From Pogostemon cablin (taxonomy: Eukaryota > Streptophyta > Magnoliopsida > Lamiales > Lamiaceae), in contig CM042985.1 in the NCBI GenBank assembly GCA_023678885.1, positions 5,506,985 through 5,570,984 of the forward strand: 64,000 bases of DNA. Reading direction: 5' to 3'. The first letter of the stretch is position 1. Every line of letters begins with the position of its first letter. A program made the translations under genes and the position numbers. Below, in pieces: positions 21,901 to 32,573 of this stretch. The notes under the pieces are model-generated. The model was not told the DNA's origin, did not search any database, and saw nothing but the letters and a program-made list of their open reading frames with translations.

Positions 21901-24709
21901 CCTTAAAGAGCATAAGTCGGCTATTGGTTGGTGTATTGATGATTTGAAGGGAATTAGTCCAACAATTTGCATGCATAAGATAAGACTTGAGGATGAAGGG
22001 AAAGCTTGTGTTCAAAACCAAAGAAGACTTAATCCTATCATGCAAGAAGTGGTAAAAAAAGAGGTTCTTAAGTGGTTAGATGCGGATATGATCTTTCCTA
22101 TTAGTGATAGCCCTTATGTGAGCCCGTTGCATGTAGTATCTAAAAAAGGGGGTATGACTATAGTGAAGACCGATAAAGATGAGACCATAGCCACTAGGAC
22201 GGTGACGGGGTGGCGTGTGTGTGTTGATTATAGGAAGCTTAATGAAAACACACGTAAAGATCACTTCCCCTTACCTTTCTTGGATCAAATGTTGGATAGG
22301 TTGGCCGGGTATGAGTTTTATTGCTTTCTTGATGGGTATTCCGGGTATAACCAAATTCTCATAGCACCCGAAGACCAAGAAAAGACCGCTTTCACTTGTC
22401 CCTATGGAATATTTGCTTTTCGAAGATTGCCATTTGGACTTTGCAATGCACCGGCCACCTTTCAAAGGTGTATGATGGCAATCTTTGAAGGATTAATTGA
22501 GAATATAATGGAAGTGTTCATGGATGACTTTTCGGTGTTTGGTTCTTCTTTTGATAATTGTTTGTCTAACCTTGCTATTGTTTTGAAGCGATGTCAAGAC
22601 ACTAATTTAGTGTTGAATTGGGAGAATTGCCATTTCATGGTAAATGATGGCATTGTACTTGGACATCACATCTCTTCAAAGGGATTGCAAGTTGACCGAG
22701 CCAAAGTTGTTGCTATAGAGAAGCTTCCACCACCAACAAATGAGAAGGGAGTACGATCGTTCCTTGGCCATGCCGGGTTCTATCGTAGATTCATAAAGGA
22801 TTTTTCTTCATTTTCTAAACCTCTATCTCATCTCCTTGAAAAAGATGTGCCATTTAAGTTTGATGATAATTGTTTAAATGCTTTTCAGGTGCTAAAGGAA
22901 GCTTTAATTTCATCACCCATCTTGATCACCCCCGATTGGAAGGAGCCATTTATATTGATGTGTGATGCAAGTGACGTAGCTCTTGGAGTGGTTTTGGGGC
23001 AACTAAGAGAGAAAAAATTCCAAGCTATTTACTATGCAAGCAAGACATTTGATGCGGCTCAAATGAACTACACTACTACTGAAAAAGAGTTCTTGGCGGT
23101 AGTATACGCATTTGATAAGTTTCGTCCTTATTTGGTAGGAACGAAAACTATTGTATACACCGACCATGCCGCTATCAAGTATCTCATGGCAAAGAAGGAT
23201 GCAAAGCCAAGGGTGATAAGATGGGTACTACTTCTTCAAGAATTTGATATTGAAGTGAGAGATAAGAAGGGCACGGAGAATGTGATAGCCGACCATCTTT
23301 CAAGGTTAGAGTCGAGGGAGCATTGTGAAGGTACTTATGAGTTAATCAAAGAGGTTTTTCCCGATGAAGAAATCTTGGAGTGTGATTGCCATCAAATTGA
23401 GGCTTTAGTGGAGGAAGAAGGAAGTCCGTGGTATGCGGACTATGTGAATTACTTGGCTAGTGGAAGGAGACCTTATGAGCTTAATAAGTATCAATCCAAG
23501 AAGTTCTTTCATGATGTTAAAAGTTACTTGTGGGATGATCCATTCTTATACAAGATGTGTAATGATTCTCTTGTGCGAAGATGTGTGCCCGAGGAAGAAT
23601 GGAATAGTGTGTTGGAGTTTTGCCACTCTTCACCTAGTGGAGGCCATTTTGGAGCTCAAAAGACCGCTGCAAAAGTCTTACAATCGGGGTTGTATTGGCC
23701 ATTTTTGTTCAAGAGTTGTAAGAAATTTGTAGAGGGTTGTGATCGATGTCAAAGGATGGGAGGAATCTCCAAGTGGGATGAGATGCCCCTTAAGAGCTTT
23801 CAAGAAGTGGAGATATTTTATGTGTGGGGCATCGATTTCATGGGACCATTTCCTCAATCTAATGAATTCCTATACATCCTATTGGCGGTTGACTATGTCT
23901 CGAAATGGGTTGAGGCCATACCTTCAAGAACAAGTGATGCTAGAGTGGTCATGGGGTTTCTAAAGAAGCATATCTTCACAAGATTTGGAGTACCTAGAGT
24001 GTTGGTAAGTGATGGGGGTAGTCACTTCATAAATAAGCTAATGGAGAACATTCTCAAGACTTATAGAGTAAAGCATCGAGTGTCTACTCCGTATCACCCT
24101 CAAACGAATGGTCAAGCTGAAATTTCCAATCGACAAATCAAACAAGTCTTGGAGAAAACAGTGAGTGTGAGTAGAAAGGATTGGTCAAATAAACTTGATG
24201 ATGCATTGTGGGCCTTTCGAACCGCATTCAAGACCACTCTTGGTATGTCTCCTTTTCAAATTGTCTATGGTAAGTCTTGCCATCTTCCGGTGGAGTTAGA
24301 GCATAAAGCTTATTGGGCCATTAAGAAGTTGAATTTTGACATGAAAGCTTCGAAGAAGGTAAGATTCTTACAATTGAATGAGCTTGAGGAATTTAGAGAA
24401 AATGCTTATGAAAACTCAAGGATTTTTAAGGAGAAAACCAAGAGGTGGCATGATGCTCGTTTGAGGAAGAAGAGCTTTGAAAAGGGTGAGAAGGTGTTGG
24501 TATTTAATTCTCGACTAAGACTTTTCCCGGGCAAGTTGAAGTCCAAATGGAGAGGACCTTATGTGGTAAAGGAAGTACTTGATGGGGGAGCTCTAAAGGT
24601 TATAGATGAGAACGGGGGAGAGTTCTTGGTCAATGGTCATCGTGTGAAGCACTATGTGGATCCATCACAAAGGGAGACCCTCTTTGTGGATACTTTATGT
24701 GAAAGATGA
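18965..24709 (+). CDS. Athila-type gag-pol polyprotein, copy 2, intact
   Basis: One open frame of 1914 residues encodes gag, protease, RT, RNase H and integrase. The frame is open 14 codons further upstream, but the first ATG is at 18965 (MITRSKENQS). Visible features: gag core about 170-260, with Trp at codon 242 where copy 1 has a stop; Q/G/N-rich region about 430-480; acidic Lys/Glu-rich linker about 560-620; retropepsin DLGAS at 731; RT FMDD at 1185-1188; RNase H CDASD about 1333; integrase HHCC finger, then D1624, D1683, E1719 with a 35-residue D-E spacing; GPY-like module near the C-terminus. Copy 2 has Tyr at 1619 (IFYVWGID) where copy 1 has Asp. It could encode proteins in trans for the array if transcribed from the middle LTR. 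Confidence 0.93.
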   Translation: MITRSKENQSIIPLNLEIERTARQRKRERRKAKKRTNMENQHGDHVNHNPPQDPLQDQRGVQEGVQENQAEIMRNVFAQNQEYMQLLANQEAQRIFQQQELPRPRAIRDYFQPRAVHNMVPPVQANDYEIKTGLINMVKANQFGGGPLEDPNTHLSTFLEVANTVKMKGVSEDAIRMRLFSFSLRDKAKAWYNTIPLGSCNTWEDLEQRFLNKYFPPSKTLQLKSLITQFRQLPDENFYEAWERYKEMLRKCPQHDFHENQQVAFFYQGMNQQNRMHVDASSGGSIFGVDAMKAMDIFEDIAMNAYQWPSERVMGGYTFGKVAQVESVNKVKSDMFQSEGMKEFNESIQALTKQLNLITQGVTQGGSTSAIVNDESHVMQSIEDVAYLDRRNYQGNFQRQGNFQGNYPSNQGNFQGGYQGQARGSNFNQSSGNYQAPRKHENLSYSNPQAAVSYPPGFDPSAKPPNGEGKASVEETLLTFMKKMEARMEENEKKSDNRMRAFEYQMGQIASSVGSQHQQGKFPSTTVTNPKEDCKAITLRSGKEYEESPMPKEDSIVIEREVESKVEEGLVQEEIEMEEVSKKKEIVEQKKDEEKIERIPKWKKAKELREKEVEVERDSWGIPKTQVPVPFSQRFLKKGLDERFKKFLEIFKKIQINIPFADALDQMPHYARFLKDIMGKKRSLVDNETVNLTEECSVILQWKLPQKLKDPGSFIIPCEIGKNKKNKALCDLGASINLMPLSIFKKLGLGEVKPTSITLQLTDRSMTHPKGVVEDVLVKVDKFVLPVDFVVLDMEEDENVPLIFGRPFLATGRALIDVYKGELKLRINDEEVVFSLHKTMQYPMNDEECKSVDVVKGSVEESWPSIVTKDPLELCLSNSLSLSNISTTSLYLNEELINCLLDLGDCSEAQEVAAAISRGNEKFLPLRDPLEQEEKKKKKVELKPLPDHLAYAYLDENETYPVIVSSSLTSSQLDKLLNVLKEHKSAIGWCIDDLKGISPTICMHKIRLEDEGKACVQNQRRLNPIMQEVVKKEVLKWLDADMIFPISDSPYVSPLHVVSKKGGMTIVKTDKDETIATRTVTGWRVCVDYRKLNENTRKDHFPLPFLDQMLDRLAGYEFYCFLDGYSGYNQILIAPEDQEKTAFTCPYGIFAFRRLPFGLCNAPATFQRCMMAIFEGLIENIMEVFMDDFSVFGSSFDNCLSNLAIVLKRCQDTNLVLNWENCHFMVNDGIVLGHHISSKGLQVDRAKVVAIEKLPPPTNEKGVRSFLGHAGFYRRFIKDFSSFSKPLSHLLEKDVPFKFDDNCLNAFQVLKEALISSPILITPDWKEPFILMCDASDVALGVVLGQLREKKFQAIYYASKTFDAAQMNYTTTEKEFLAVVYAFDKFRPYLVGTKTIVYTDHAAIKYLMAKKDAKPRVIRWVLLLQEFDIEVRDKKGTENVIADHLSRLESREHCEGTYELIKEVFPDEEILECDCHQIEALVEEEGSPWYADYVNYLASGRRPYELNKYQSKKFFHDVKSYLWDDPFLYKMCNDSLVRRCVPEEEWNSVLEFCHSSPSGGHFGAQKTAAKVLQSGLYWPFLFKSCKKFVEGCDRCQRMGGISKWDEMPLKSFQEVEIFYVWGIDFMGPFPQSNEFLYILLAVDYVSKWVEAIPSRTSDARVVMGFLKKHIFTRFGVPRVLVSDGGSHFINKLMENILKTYRVKHRVSTPYHPQTNGQAEISNRQIKQVLEKTVSVSRKDWSNKLDDALWAFRTAFKTTLGMSPFQIVYGKSCHLPVELEHKAYWAIKKLNFDMKASKKVRFLQLNELEEFRENAYENSRIFKEKTKRWHDARLRKKSFEKGEKVLVFNSRLRLFPGKLKSKWRGPYVVKEVLDGGALKVIDENGGEFLVNGHRVKHYVDPSQRETLFVDTLCER

Positions 24710-25398
24710 GCTACACATTCGTCTAGCTTGAAGACGTTAAACTTAGCGCTCGATGGGAGGCACCCCATCATTATCTTTATTGCTTTATTTTTGTTGCTTG
24801 TTTGTTTTGGCCTTGTAGGTTGATTGTGCTCATGGAGAAAAATGCACATTGAAGAAAAGAGAAGTGCTTCATGGATTCAAGTTGACATGTTCCACCATTT
24901 GTTGCAAACTTAATTCGTGACTCTTGTCTCGAGTTAAGTTTGGGGGGTGCTAGTGCGTGGTGGATTTAGCTTGAGTCGTATGGATGCGGTTACTTCTCAA
25001 CAAGAAGATCATCAATGGAAACTACAAGGGTAAGTCTCACCACTTTTTGTAAACTTAAGTCTCAACTCTTGTTTCGATTTAAGTTTGGGGGGAGAGTGTG
25101 TGGTGTGACTCACCACTTGAGTATGATTCTTGTAAAATTGGACAAATTTTAAAATTTTTCTCATGAGTTTGGGTTGATTTTGACATTATTGGTGGTGTTG
25201 AAGTGCATGATAGTCCATATTTATAATGAAATTTTTGAAATAATGGTGTTTGTTGAGTGTTTGAGCATGAATGAGAGGTATTGGAAGCATGATGGAGCTT
25301 GGAGCTAACGCTTTCCTTACCAAATGCCTATTGAGGGAGTACTCTACACCTTATCATTTTACTACTTGAAATAAATTGAGTTTGATTTGTATTGTTGT
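24710..25398 (+). other. 3' noncoding region of Gypsy copy 2, first part
   Basis: Equivalent to 7002-7690, with polypurine-like motifs at 24934-24947 and 25079-25092. It ends with GTTGT at 25394-25398, the left flank of the truncated nested Copia. I see no coding sequence. Confidence 0.7.
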
Positions 25399-27294
25399 TG
25401 TTGGGCGATTGGATCGTGCGGTTCAACGTGATCCGTTAGGATAAACAGGCAAACAAAATCAGCGGAAGCAATAATGTGTTTACCGTACTTCAGGGTTGAT
25501 GTAGAGTCTGAATCACTGCAGAAGAACACCTCTTGATCTTCTGCTGTGTGTCCCAAGTCAACTCTGGTGTTGGGTGGTCAACAATCCCCAGAGTTCTCTC
25601 AATCTGCTTCTCTCTAACTCACGTCAAAAGAGGCGCAGGAAGTTAGGTTTCCAGAAGCTGAGATGACTATATATATTGGGCTACAGCAGGGACCAGGAGG
25701 AGAAATTGGGCTGGGCCTCAATTGAACTTAATTAACCAAGCTTAGCCCAAAGCTTTTAATTAAATCCAATAATAATAATATAGTCCACTAAAATATTATT
25801 ACTGCACTACCCGTCCAATCCCAAATAATGTTCTGGGCTCCTTCTTATTATGAGCCCGATAGTCTCCCCATGTTTAAGATATTCAATGTCCATTAATTAA
25901 TTAAGTTACTGACAACTCAAATTAATTAATATCTCATCCAAGAGTAGTACCACTCAACCTTTTTATCATGCCGGAAATTAATCCACTTGCAAGATTTACA
26001 TGATAAACCTTATGAGCTCCTCAAGGGGACATCATCAACCTATGACGGACATGGATTCCTTCTACAATCAACAGCACACCATAGATACAGCACTACTTCC
26101 CAACTCACCGAGTTTGTTGATTTAATACTTATAAATCTCACCCATTGATGAATCAAAGAAATACATACTGCCCTACGTGTCGAGGTTATTGTATAGGGAT
26201 TAAGAGCACGAACTTCCATAATAACAGAGATCAAGTTCTACTATATAGTCAGTATAAGAAGAACGATCTCAGGCGGTCCTGCTCAATACACACAAGTGCA
26301 CTAATGTGATTCTATAGCCAAGACAAGCTAATACCAAACCACACTACAACCATACCGATAGAGAGTCCCCGTCTATCTCAGTTGTGAGCATCTGTTTATA
26401 CTTTATAAGGAAACTGATAATATGATCTTCCGCGTGTTGTCGCACAACATATTATCTACAGTATAAAGTAAATGGACTATTGCATCATGCATATAAAATA
26501 AATTATAAGATGCAATCATTTGATCAATGATTCTCATTTCAAATATTGTTATAACATTGTCCATACTAAAGCTAGACTTTTAGTATACAATCCAACAATC
26601 TCCCACTTATACTAAAAGACTATGCTGTCATGTCTTGTGCCATACATCTGATTCCTACTCCCACTACACGACCATTAAAAGCTCTCGCCTTAAGGTCCTT
26701 GTAAATGGTTTACTAGGTCATCATCCGATGCAATCTAGGCGACAACAACCTTCGCCTCATCATACGATTTCTCGTAACAGGTGGTACTCGCGCTCCATGT
26801 GTTTAATTGCCTTATGGACTTGTGATTTCTTCAAGTTTGCAACTGCACCAATATCATCAATGTAAATTGTGATTACCTTGGGCAAACTTAGAAAAACTTC
26901 AAAATCCATCATGAAGTCTCTAGAGTCATATAGATACTTTGGCTGCCTCATAGGCTCCAATTCATCATCTTTCCATGATGGAGTCCGGAGTCTGAAATAT
27001 ATTTCTATATAACACTCCTCCACATTATGACTCTACTTCCTAAAGTTAAACACATAACCTTTGAGGAGAATTTATTACCGTCCAATCTGACTATAAAATC
27101 TGAATCTACGTAATCCACAAGAAGCAGTGAATCTGCTCAGTAAGTCTATATATGATTTCCAGTCCTTCTCAGGCACTTCATATATGTCTTACCACAGTTC
27201 ATCATTCTTGTTCCGGATTATGTTGATACCCACTGTTCTGCATCCAGCAAAACAGATATCCAACTTCGTTCACTGCATTCCTTAGATTAAGCTT
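25399..27294 (-). mobile_element. Truncated nested Copia in Gypsy copy 2
   Basis: The same Copia insertion as in copy 1, at the identical target base: one 1199-bp LTR (25399-26597) and about 0.7 kb of interior. It stops at 27290-27294 (agctt), equivalent to 9582-9586. Most of the interior and the other LTR are missing. The join continues into a second copy of Gypsy sequence rather than into Copia. Confidence 0.92.
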
Positions 27295-27392
27295 GGAGCT
27301 AACGCTTTCCTTACCAAATGCCTATTGAGGGAGTACTCTACACCTTATCATTTTACTACTTGAAATAAATTGAGTTTGATTTGTATTGTTGT
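27290..27392 (+). repeat. 103-bp duplication of Gypsy flank with the empty target site
   Basis: 27290-27392 repeats 25296-25398. The downstream copy runs on through GTTGT directly into gactagcatg, which is the unoccupied Copia target. Copia and Gypsy sequences meet at a shared 5-bp word, agctt. Confidence 0.93.
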
Positions 27393-28809
27393 GACTAGCA
27401 TGATACTTCATATGTTATGTTTGTGGGATGTTTACTTTCGTATATTAGGATTTCCTTTACAATAAAGGTTGGGATGAATGTGTGCTTAATTTTCTTATGG
27501 ATGATGGTATTTTGTGTTTTTGTGTGTTTTGTATTTTTGTTGTGTCTTGTTTGTTGAGTCCTTATTTGTATGTTGTGTGTATTTTCATTCTTGTCTTGGG
27601 TTGTTTGGTGGTTTGTTTAGGGATGTCGTGAGTCATTTTTGAATGTGAGTGATGATATGTTGTGGTGATAAGTGATGACAAATTATGATTAAGAATCTCT
27701 ACACTTTCAAATTGTGACATGTTTTACTTAACTTGTTCAATTTTGAGATGAATGTGGTGTAATAAGTTCCTTAAGGTCCGAGCACAAGCTTGTGAGCATT
27801 TGAGCCTCAACCATGCATACATGGTATTTCTTCATGAGTGGATCGGTTGTGTTTGATAAGTTAGAACTTGCTCAAGGACTATAGGAACGAACCCGATTAG
27901 TGGAGATTGGTGAAATGATCTAAGGCCATCCTTGTTATTATAGTCATTGCCATATATGTTCCCTACCATGAACATCATCCTTAGTTAACCATTTTGAGCC
28001 TATAAGCCTATTTCTTGTGAATTTAGCACATTACAAGCCTTAATGACCTAGTCAAAGCTTATATATACCTTTGTGTGGGTGATTGAGGAGATGGTAGCTA
28101 GAAAGGATTGATTGATTACCAAAAGAAGAAAAGGACATGGTAAACAAGCAAGAAAAATGATGAAAAGAGCAAAACAAGAATGGACATGCAACCTCAAAGT
28201 AAGAAAGGAGCAAATCAACATCAAAATGCTCAAGTAAACAAAATTCAAAGATAGGAAGCTTGAATCAAAAGAAGCTCAATCCAAGGAAAGTTAATGAATA
28301 GTGCTTGAGATTGTAACGATAAGAAAGGAAGAAAGAAAAGTGGAGAAGTTGAGGAAATTGGCCATCTCTTTGATTACTTACACTTGTTGAGTCACTCTTA
28401 TCCATATACTTCCTACCCTACCAAAGAGCTTATCATTACATCCTAATTAAAGACCTTTTTGATCATTAATTGAAACTTTGGTGGTTTGTGAATATAGTCC
28501 GCGAGCAAGCTTATAGTGAGTCGAGCCAATCGATTAATGAGTGTGATATACCCTATTTCAAAAGAGTGTTGAGAGACATTAATATCCATTGTGAGGCTTG
28601 GACTTAAAAGGAACTATATTACACTTTATTCTCTTTTGATTGAACTTGTTAATTTCTCATGTCATGATTTTAATGTTGTAGGATGACTTAGCATAGTTTG
28701 TTGTTATTATTGCTAACGATGTGTTATTGCTTATATTCGTTTAGTCTTTTCTAGGTGAAAATTTCTCCGTTTGATTTGTCATTTTCGTTGCTCGGGGACG
28801 AGCAACACC
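27393..28809 (+). other. 3' noncoding region of Gypsy copy 2, second part
   Basis: Aligned with 15825-17241 at a constant shift of 11568. No coding sequence is recognisable. Confidence 0.7.
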
Positions 28810-28824
28810 TTAAGTTTGGGGGGT
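28810..28824 (+). other. Polypurine tract, Gypsy copy 2
   Basis: TTAAGTTTGGGGGGT lies directly before the right LTR, identical to the tract at 17242-17256. Confidence 0.85.
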
Positions 28825-30646
28825 TGATTAGAGCTATTTTCACCTAAATTTTAGTGTCTTTTTATATATATTTTCGTATTATTTTATCCGTATTTTATAT
28901 GTTATTTGGTTGTGTTTTGTATTTTTATTGAAATGTGTGTGAATGAGCTTAAACGTAAGATTTTCACTTTTTATTGGATGCTAAACATGATAAGGAAGAT
29001 GTAGAAAAAAGCGGATCTCAATTCGGAGTTGAAACGAGGGAGAACGAGCCAAAACAGTGAAGAAATACAGGAGCCAGCACACGAGCCGTGTAGCCAACAC
29101 GGCCCTGTAAGAGTTGGCCGTGTGGCGACATCTAGTCACTCAACACGGGCAACTTCAGGTCGTGTCCAGTTGCACGAGTCGAGTCGGGAGCACGAGCCGT
29201 GTCGCCAACACGGCCCTGTAAGAAGGTGGCCGTGTGGCGACATCAGAAGAGCCAACACGACCACACTTGTGCCCGTGTTACAACACACGACTCGTGTTGC
29301 AGCACACGAGCCGTGTTGCGTAACACGGCCCTGTAAGGCGAGACCGTGCGGCAGCATCAGAAGACACAACACGGCCACCCCGTGGCCGTGTTACAGAGCA
29401 CGACTCGTGTTGGGTATTTTCCTGCAGAAATTTCCAGATCCTTCTAGAAGCCTCCAAAGGGGTATAAATACCCCTTTATTCAACAATTGGCAAAGAATCC
29501 GAAATCATATCATCTACACACACCTCACACACCATTTCTTCCATTTCCCACCATCATCTTCATCCACCTTCATCCATTTTGATCCATCTTCATCATCTCC
29601 ATTAATTCTCCATCAAAACTTCATCCCTTCCATTGGGTGTGAGAGATCTCAAGGAATCAAGAGCTAGAGGTGGAGATCAAGAAGAATAGAAGATTCTCTT
29701 CAAGAAATTGATAGGGAATAATCCATTCATTTTGTATTTCTTTAGATCTTAGACTATGGGTAATTGTAATGAATCATTTAATTGTTTTGTTACTTTTACT
29801 ATGATAGGCTAATCCCTCTAGTGGGATTAGGAACATGAAGAGCATATTAGATTTATATTATCATGTGGATTAAATTGGTTTTTGATTTAATTGATGTTGA
29901 TTTCTATTCATGGAGTTTAATTGTCTTGATGTTGTGATGGCATGGTTTGTTATTCATGAATGTTTATTGGTTTAATGGATTGTTGATCAATGGATTATTT
30001 GTGGTAATTAAATGCTATCATGATCTTCATGTATGTATTGCTTGGAGTGAGACGGAAACGACCCTCTATAGTATTAGGAAGGCATGAATAGACATTGAGT
30101 TTGGATTTGACCGAAAGGATATTTGAATTCAATGAGGGGAACCAATCCATTCGTTGGCCTTAGTACACAAAAAGGGAGAATTTAATCTAACTAGTACCTA
30201 GATGGAAGGGGTTAATGTTGGGCTTTGATCTTAAGTGCTTTTGGGAGTCTAAAATGGATCAACAACCTTTGTAACCCGAAAGGGAGCTTAGGATACAATC
30301 GTGATCACCCTTAGTCTACATCAATCGAGTTGAATTCCGTTTGCATGATAATATGAATCGAGTGTGCTTGGATGTTTCTAATCCCATGTTTTTCCATACT
30401 TGAACTTTAGCACCCATTTTCTTTACTTGTCATTCTACTTATTTGATATTGTTATTTACTTGCTCCTTGCTTTAGTTGTTAATCATTTCAAAACCCCCGA
30501 TCATCTTTACAAAAACAACATGAACATGAGCTCACGTATTTTGCTAGTCCGAACATAACTCCTTATTGGATTGATAATTTTTCTTGGGATATACTACTAC
30601 AACGATCGAGTATTCTTGCTCGTGAGTGCTATAAATTAGGCAAACA
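28825..30646 (+). repeat. Right LTR of the Gypsy array, 1822 bp, full length
   Basis: It starts TGATTAGAGC and ends CAAACA (TG...CA). It retains the 264 bp of U3 lost from the middle LTR and has the TATA palindrome at 29459-29474. Downstream the sequence leaves the element: no primer binding site follows, so this is the outer end of the array. Confidence 0.93.
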
Positions 30647-30862
30647 ACTGTCTCACGTGAGACCCTTTTCACTTTGTAAAATAGTTATCATTTTCGCTAT
30701 AAAACGTTATAACTTTCGCTATAAATGTTATCACTTTTTATTTATATTATAAATTGTTCATGAATTAGCATTATCACTTTTCATTAGTTTATGAGTACAA
30801 GTTATCACTTTCTGATCGTATCACGTAAGTCCTTGCGTGAGACGGTCTCCTACAATTCTTTG
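30647..30862. repeat. MITE-like sequence cut by the Gypsy array
   Basis: Directly after the LTR come ctgtctcacgtgagacc and, 200 bp later, gcgtgagacggtctcctac. The GTCTCACG/CGTGAGAC words are in inverted orientation, like the ends of an AT-rich MITE with internal gttatcactttt repeats. Similar end words occur in the MITE at 41697. The array probably landed in or beside one terminal repeat. Confidence 0.45.
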
Positions 30863-32365
30863 CCTATTATTTAATATATAGTAGATAATTGTATTCTTGG
30901 AGTATGTGAATTACCTATTTTAATTGTAATAGTAATGTGTGAGTCATATATATATATATATATTCCAATGAGACTAGAAAATGAGAAAATAAATATATTT
31001 GGAGGGATAGGAAGAGGAATAGTAATGGAGTAGAAAGCATATGGATAAAGAATATATAAATAGACTGGTGGATTTTTATGATGAGAATGAGATGAAGTGA
31101 AAGATAAAGGGTTCAAGATTTTGTGCCTGTCTAAAAGAAGCTTTTGCAAAAGCCTTTGAGCTGATTCATAAAGAAAAACACATGACTAGATATTCTAGGA
31201 TGAGTTGGATTGGATGCCATCCAGCTAATAAATTCAATATATATACACACATTATTTATGTGTAAAAAAATCATTATTTTATTTATCACCTTAATAATTA
31301 GCAAGAAATTTTATTTTTATTTTACTTTTTTTTCCCCTCAATCTTCGATAGAAAATGTTATTAGTATCTACTCGTTTTCAGGAAGTGGAAATTAAAAAGG
31401 AAATGGTATAAAGATGAAACATAAAAATTTAGCAAATTTTATATGATTTTGAAATATCATTTATTTGAAAAGTCATATACTATATACTATATATTTATTA
31501 TTATTCACATGTATTTGAAGAGATGTAAAGTAATATGGAACATGCAAACAGCCCCATCTTTTGACATTAGTTAAGAACTCAAAACTTCAATATTCATGCT
31601 GGATATATAGAAAATTCAAATGGAACCAACCTTTCATTTACTTTTCTTGATTTGTTACAAGTCAATTTATTATAGAATGTATCCCACTGTTAGACATGAT
31701 AGTGTGGTGTGAATCTATGACCAACTATAAATATGAGAATACAGTTAATCATATACATTAATTAGTACTTATATATAAAAAATATATGTGTATATTTAAT
31801 GTGTTAATTAGAATTAATCTTTATTAATTATAACTAAGTGCTAATTAGAATATAATAGTTCCTCTCTAATATTTATTCTTATAATATTTTATCTTTAATG
31901 ATTAAGTTTTGTCCTTAAACTTTAGTTGATTGAAACTAAATATATATTTTAAAATTGCTATATATATTACTATAATATCGGTGTTGGATGAATCTTTATC
32001 CAACAAATTTTATTGGATGAAGTTTGTATCTCCGGACGATGACATGGGGGCCTAATAATATTGATCCACTGCAATAATAGTCCAAAATCTCAGATAAATA
32101 GACAAAAAAAAAAATTAAATTGTGACATCCCATAACTAATTTGTAAGTATTGATGAGAGATCTACTCCAACTCCAACTCTCCAAAAGTGACACTTCCTTA
32201 TCTCCTCACTCGCCTAGATTCTTCAAATCTTGATTTTTGATGGGATCAATCAAATTTTTATTTATTTATTTATGTGTTATATTCATTTTGTTTTATTATA
32301 AGATGAATATGAAATGTGTGGGTTGGGGGCGTTCACGGATTTCTTATTTCTGATATCACGTGTAT
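30863..32365. other. AT-rich intergenic stretch
   Basis: About 1.5 kb of AT-rich sequence with a short (TA)n tract near 30948-30962. Open stretches on both strands are short and low in complexity. I see no gene. Confidence 0.6.
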
Positions 32366-32433
32366 TACTTTCTTCATCCCATTAAAACGTATTACAAAGA
32401 AAGCGTATATATTTTAATGGGATGGAGGGAGTA
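32366..32433. repeat. Minimal Stowaway-like hairpin MITE, 68 bp
   Basis: tact...tcatcccattaaaa pairs with ttttaatgggatggagggagta, leaving only about 25 bp between the arms. The arm ending in GGATGGAGGGAGTA matches the ends of the larger Stowaway-like elements in this window, and the element is bordered by TA. Confidence 0.6.
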
Positions 32434-32573
32434 TTTCCCATACCGATACTTATATGATTAATAAATAAAGAAGGAATAAAATTCAACTATTATTTTTAGA
32501 ATTTATATTTTATTTTTATGATATAATGATAATATTTTTTTCTTTTTTATGTATCATTCATACTAAAAAAATT

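Larger units (their letters stand above)
1..30646 (+). mobile_element. Tandem Athila-type Ty3/Gypsy array (LTR-int-LTR-int-LTR)
   Basis: Three direct LTR copies (1-1106 cut by the window, 17257-18814, 28825-30646) bracket two internal regions, each with its own primer binding site, gag-pol and polypurine tract. Coordinates shift by exactly 17708 between the copies from the LTR through the 3' noncoding region, and by 11568 after the nested insertion. The two internal regions share the middle LTR, as expected from unequal exchange between the LTRs of one element rather than two insertions. The lineage call rests on the tRNA-Asp-type primer site, the single long gag-pol, and the protease, RT and integrase sequences. 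The right LTR is followed by actgt; the matching left target duplication is outside the window. Confidence 0.9.

Noticed and set aside
1..30646. Two independent adjacent Gypsy insertions
   Set aside because: The interiors share one middle LTR, have no target duplication between them and carry the same nested insertion.
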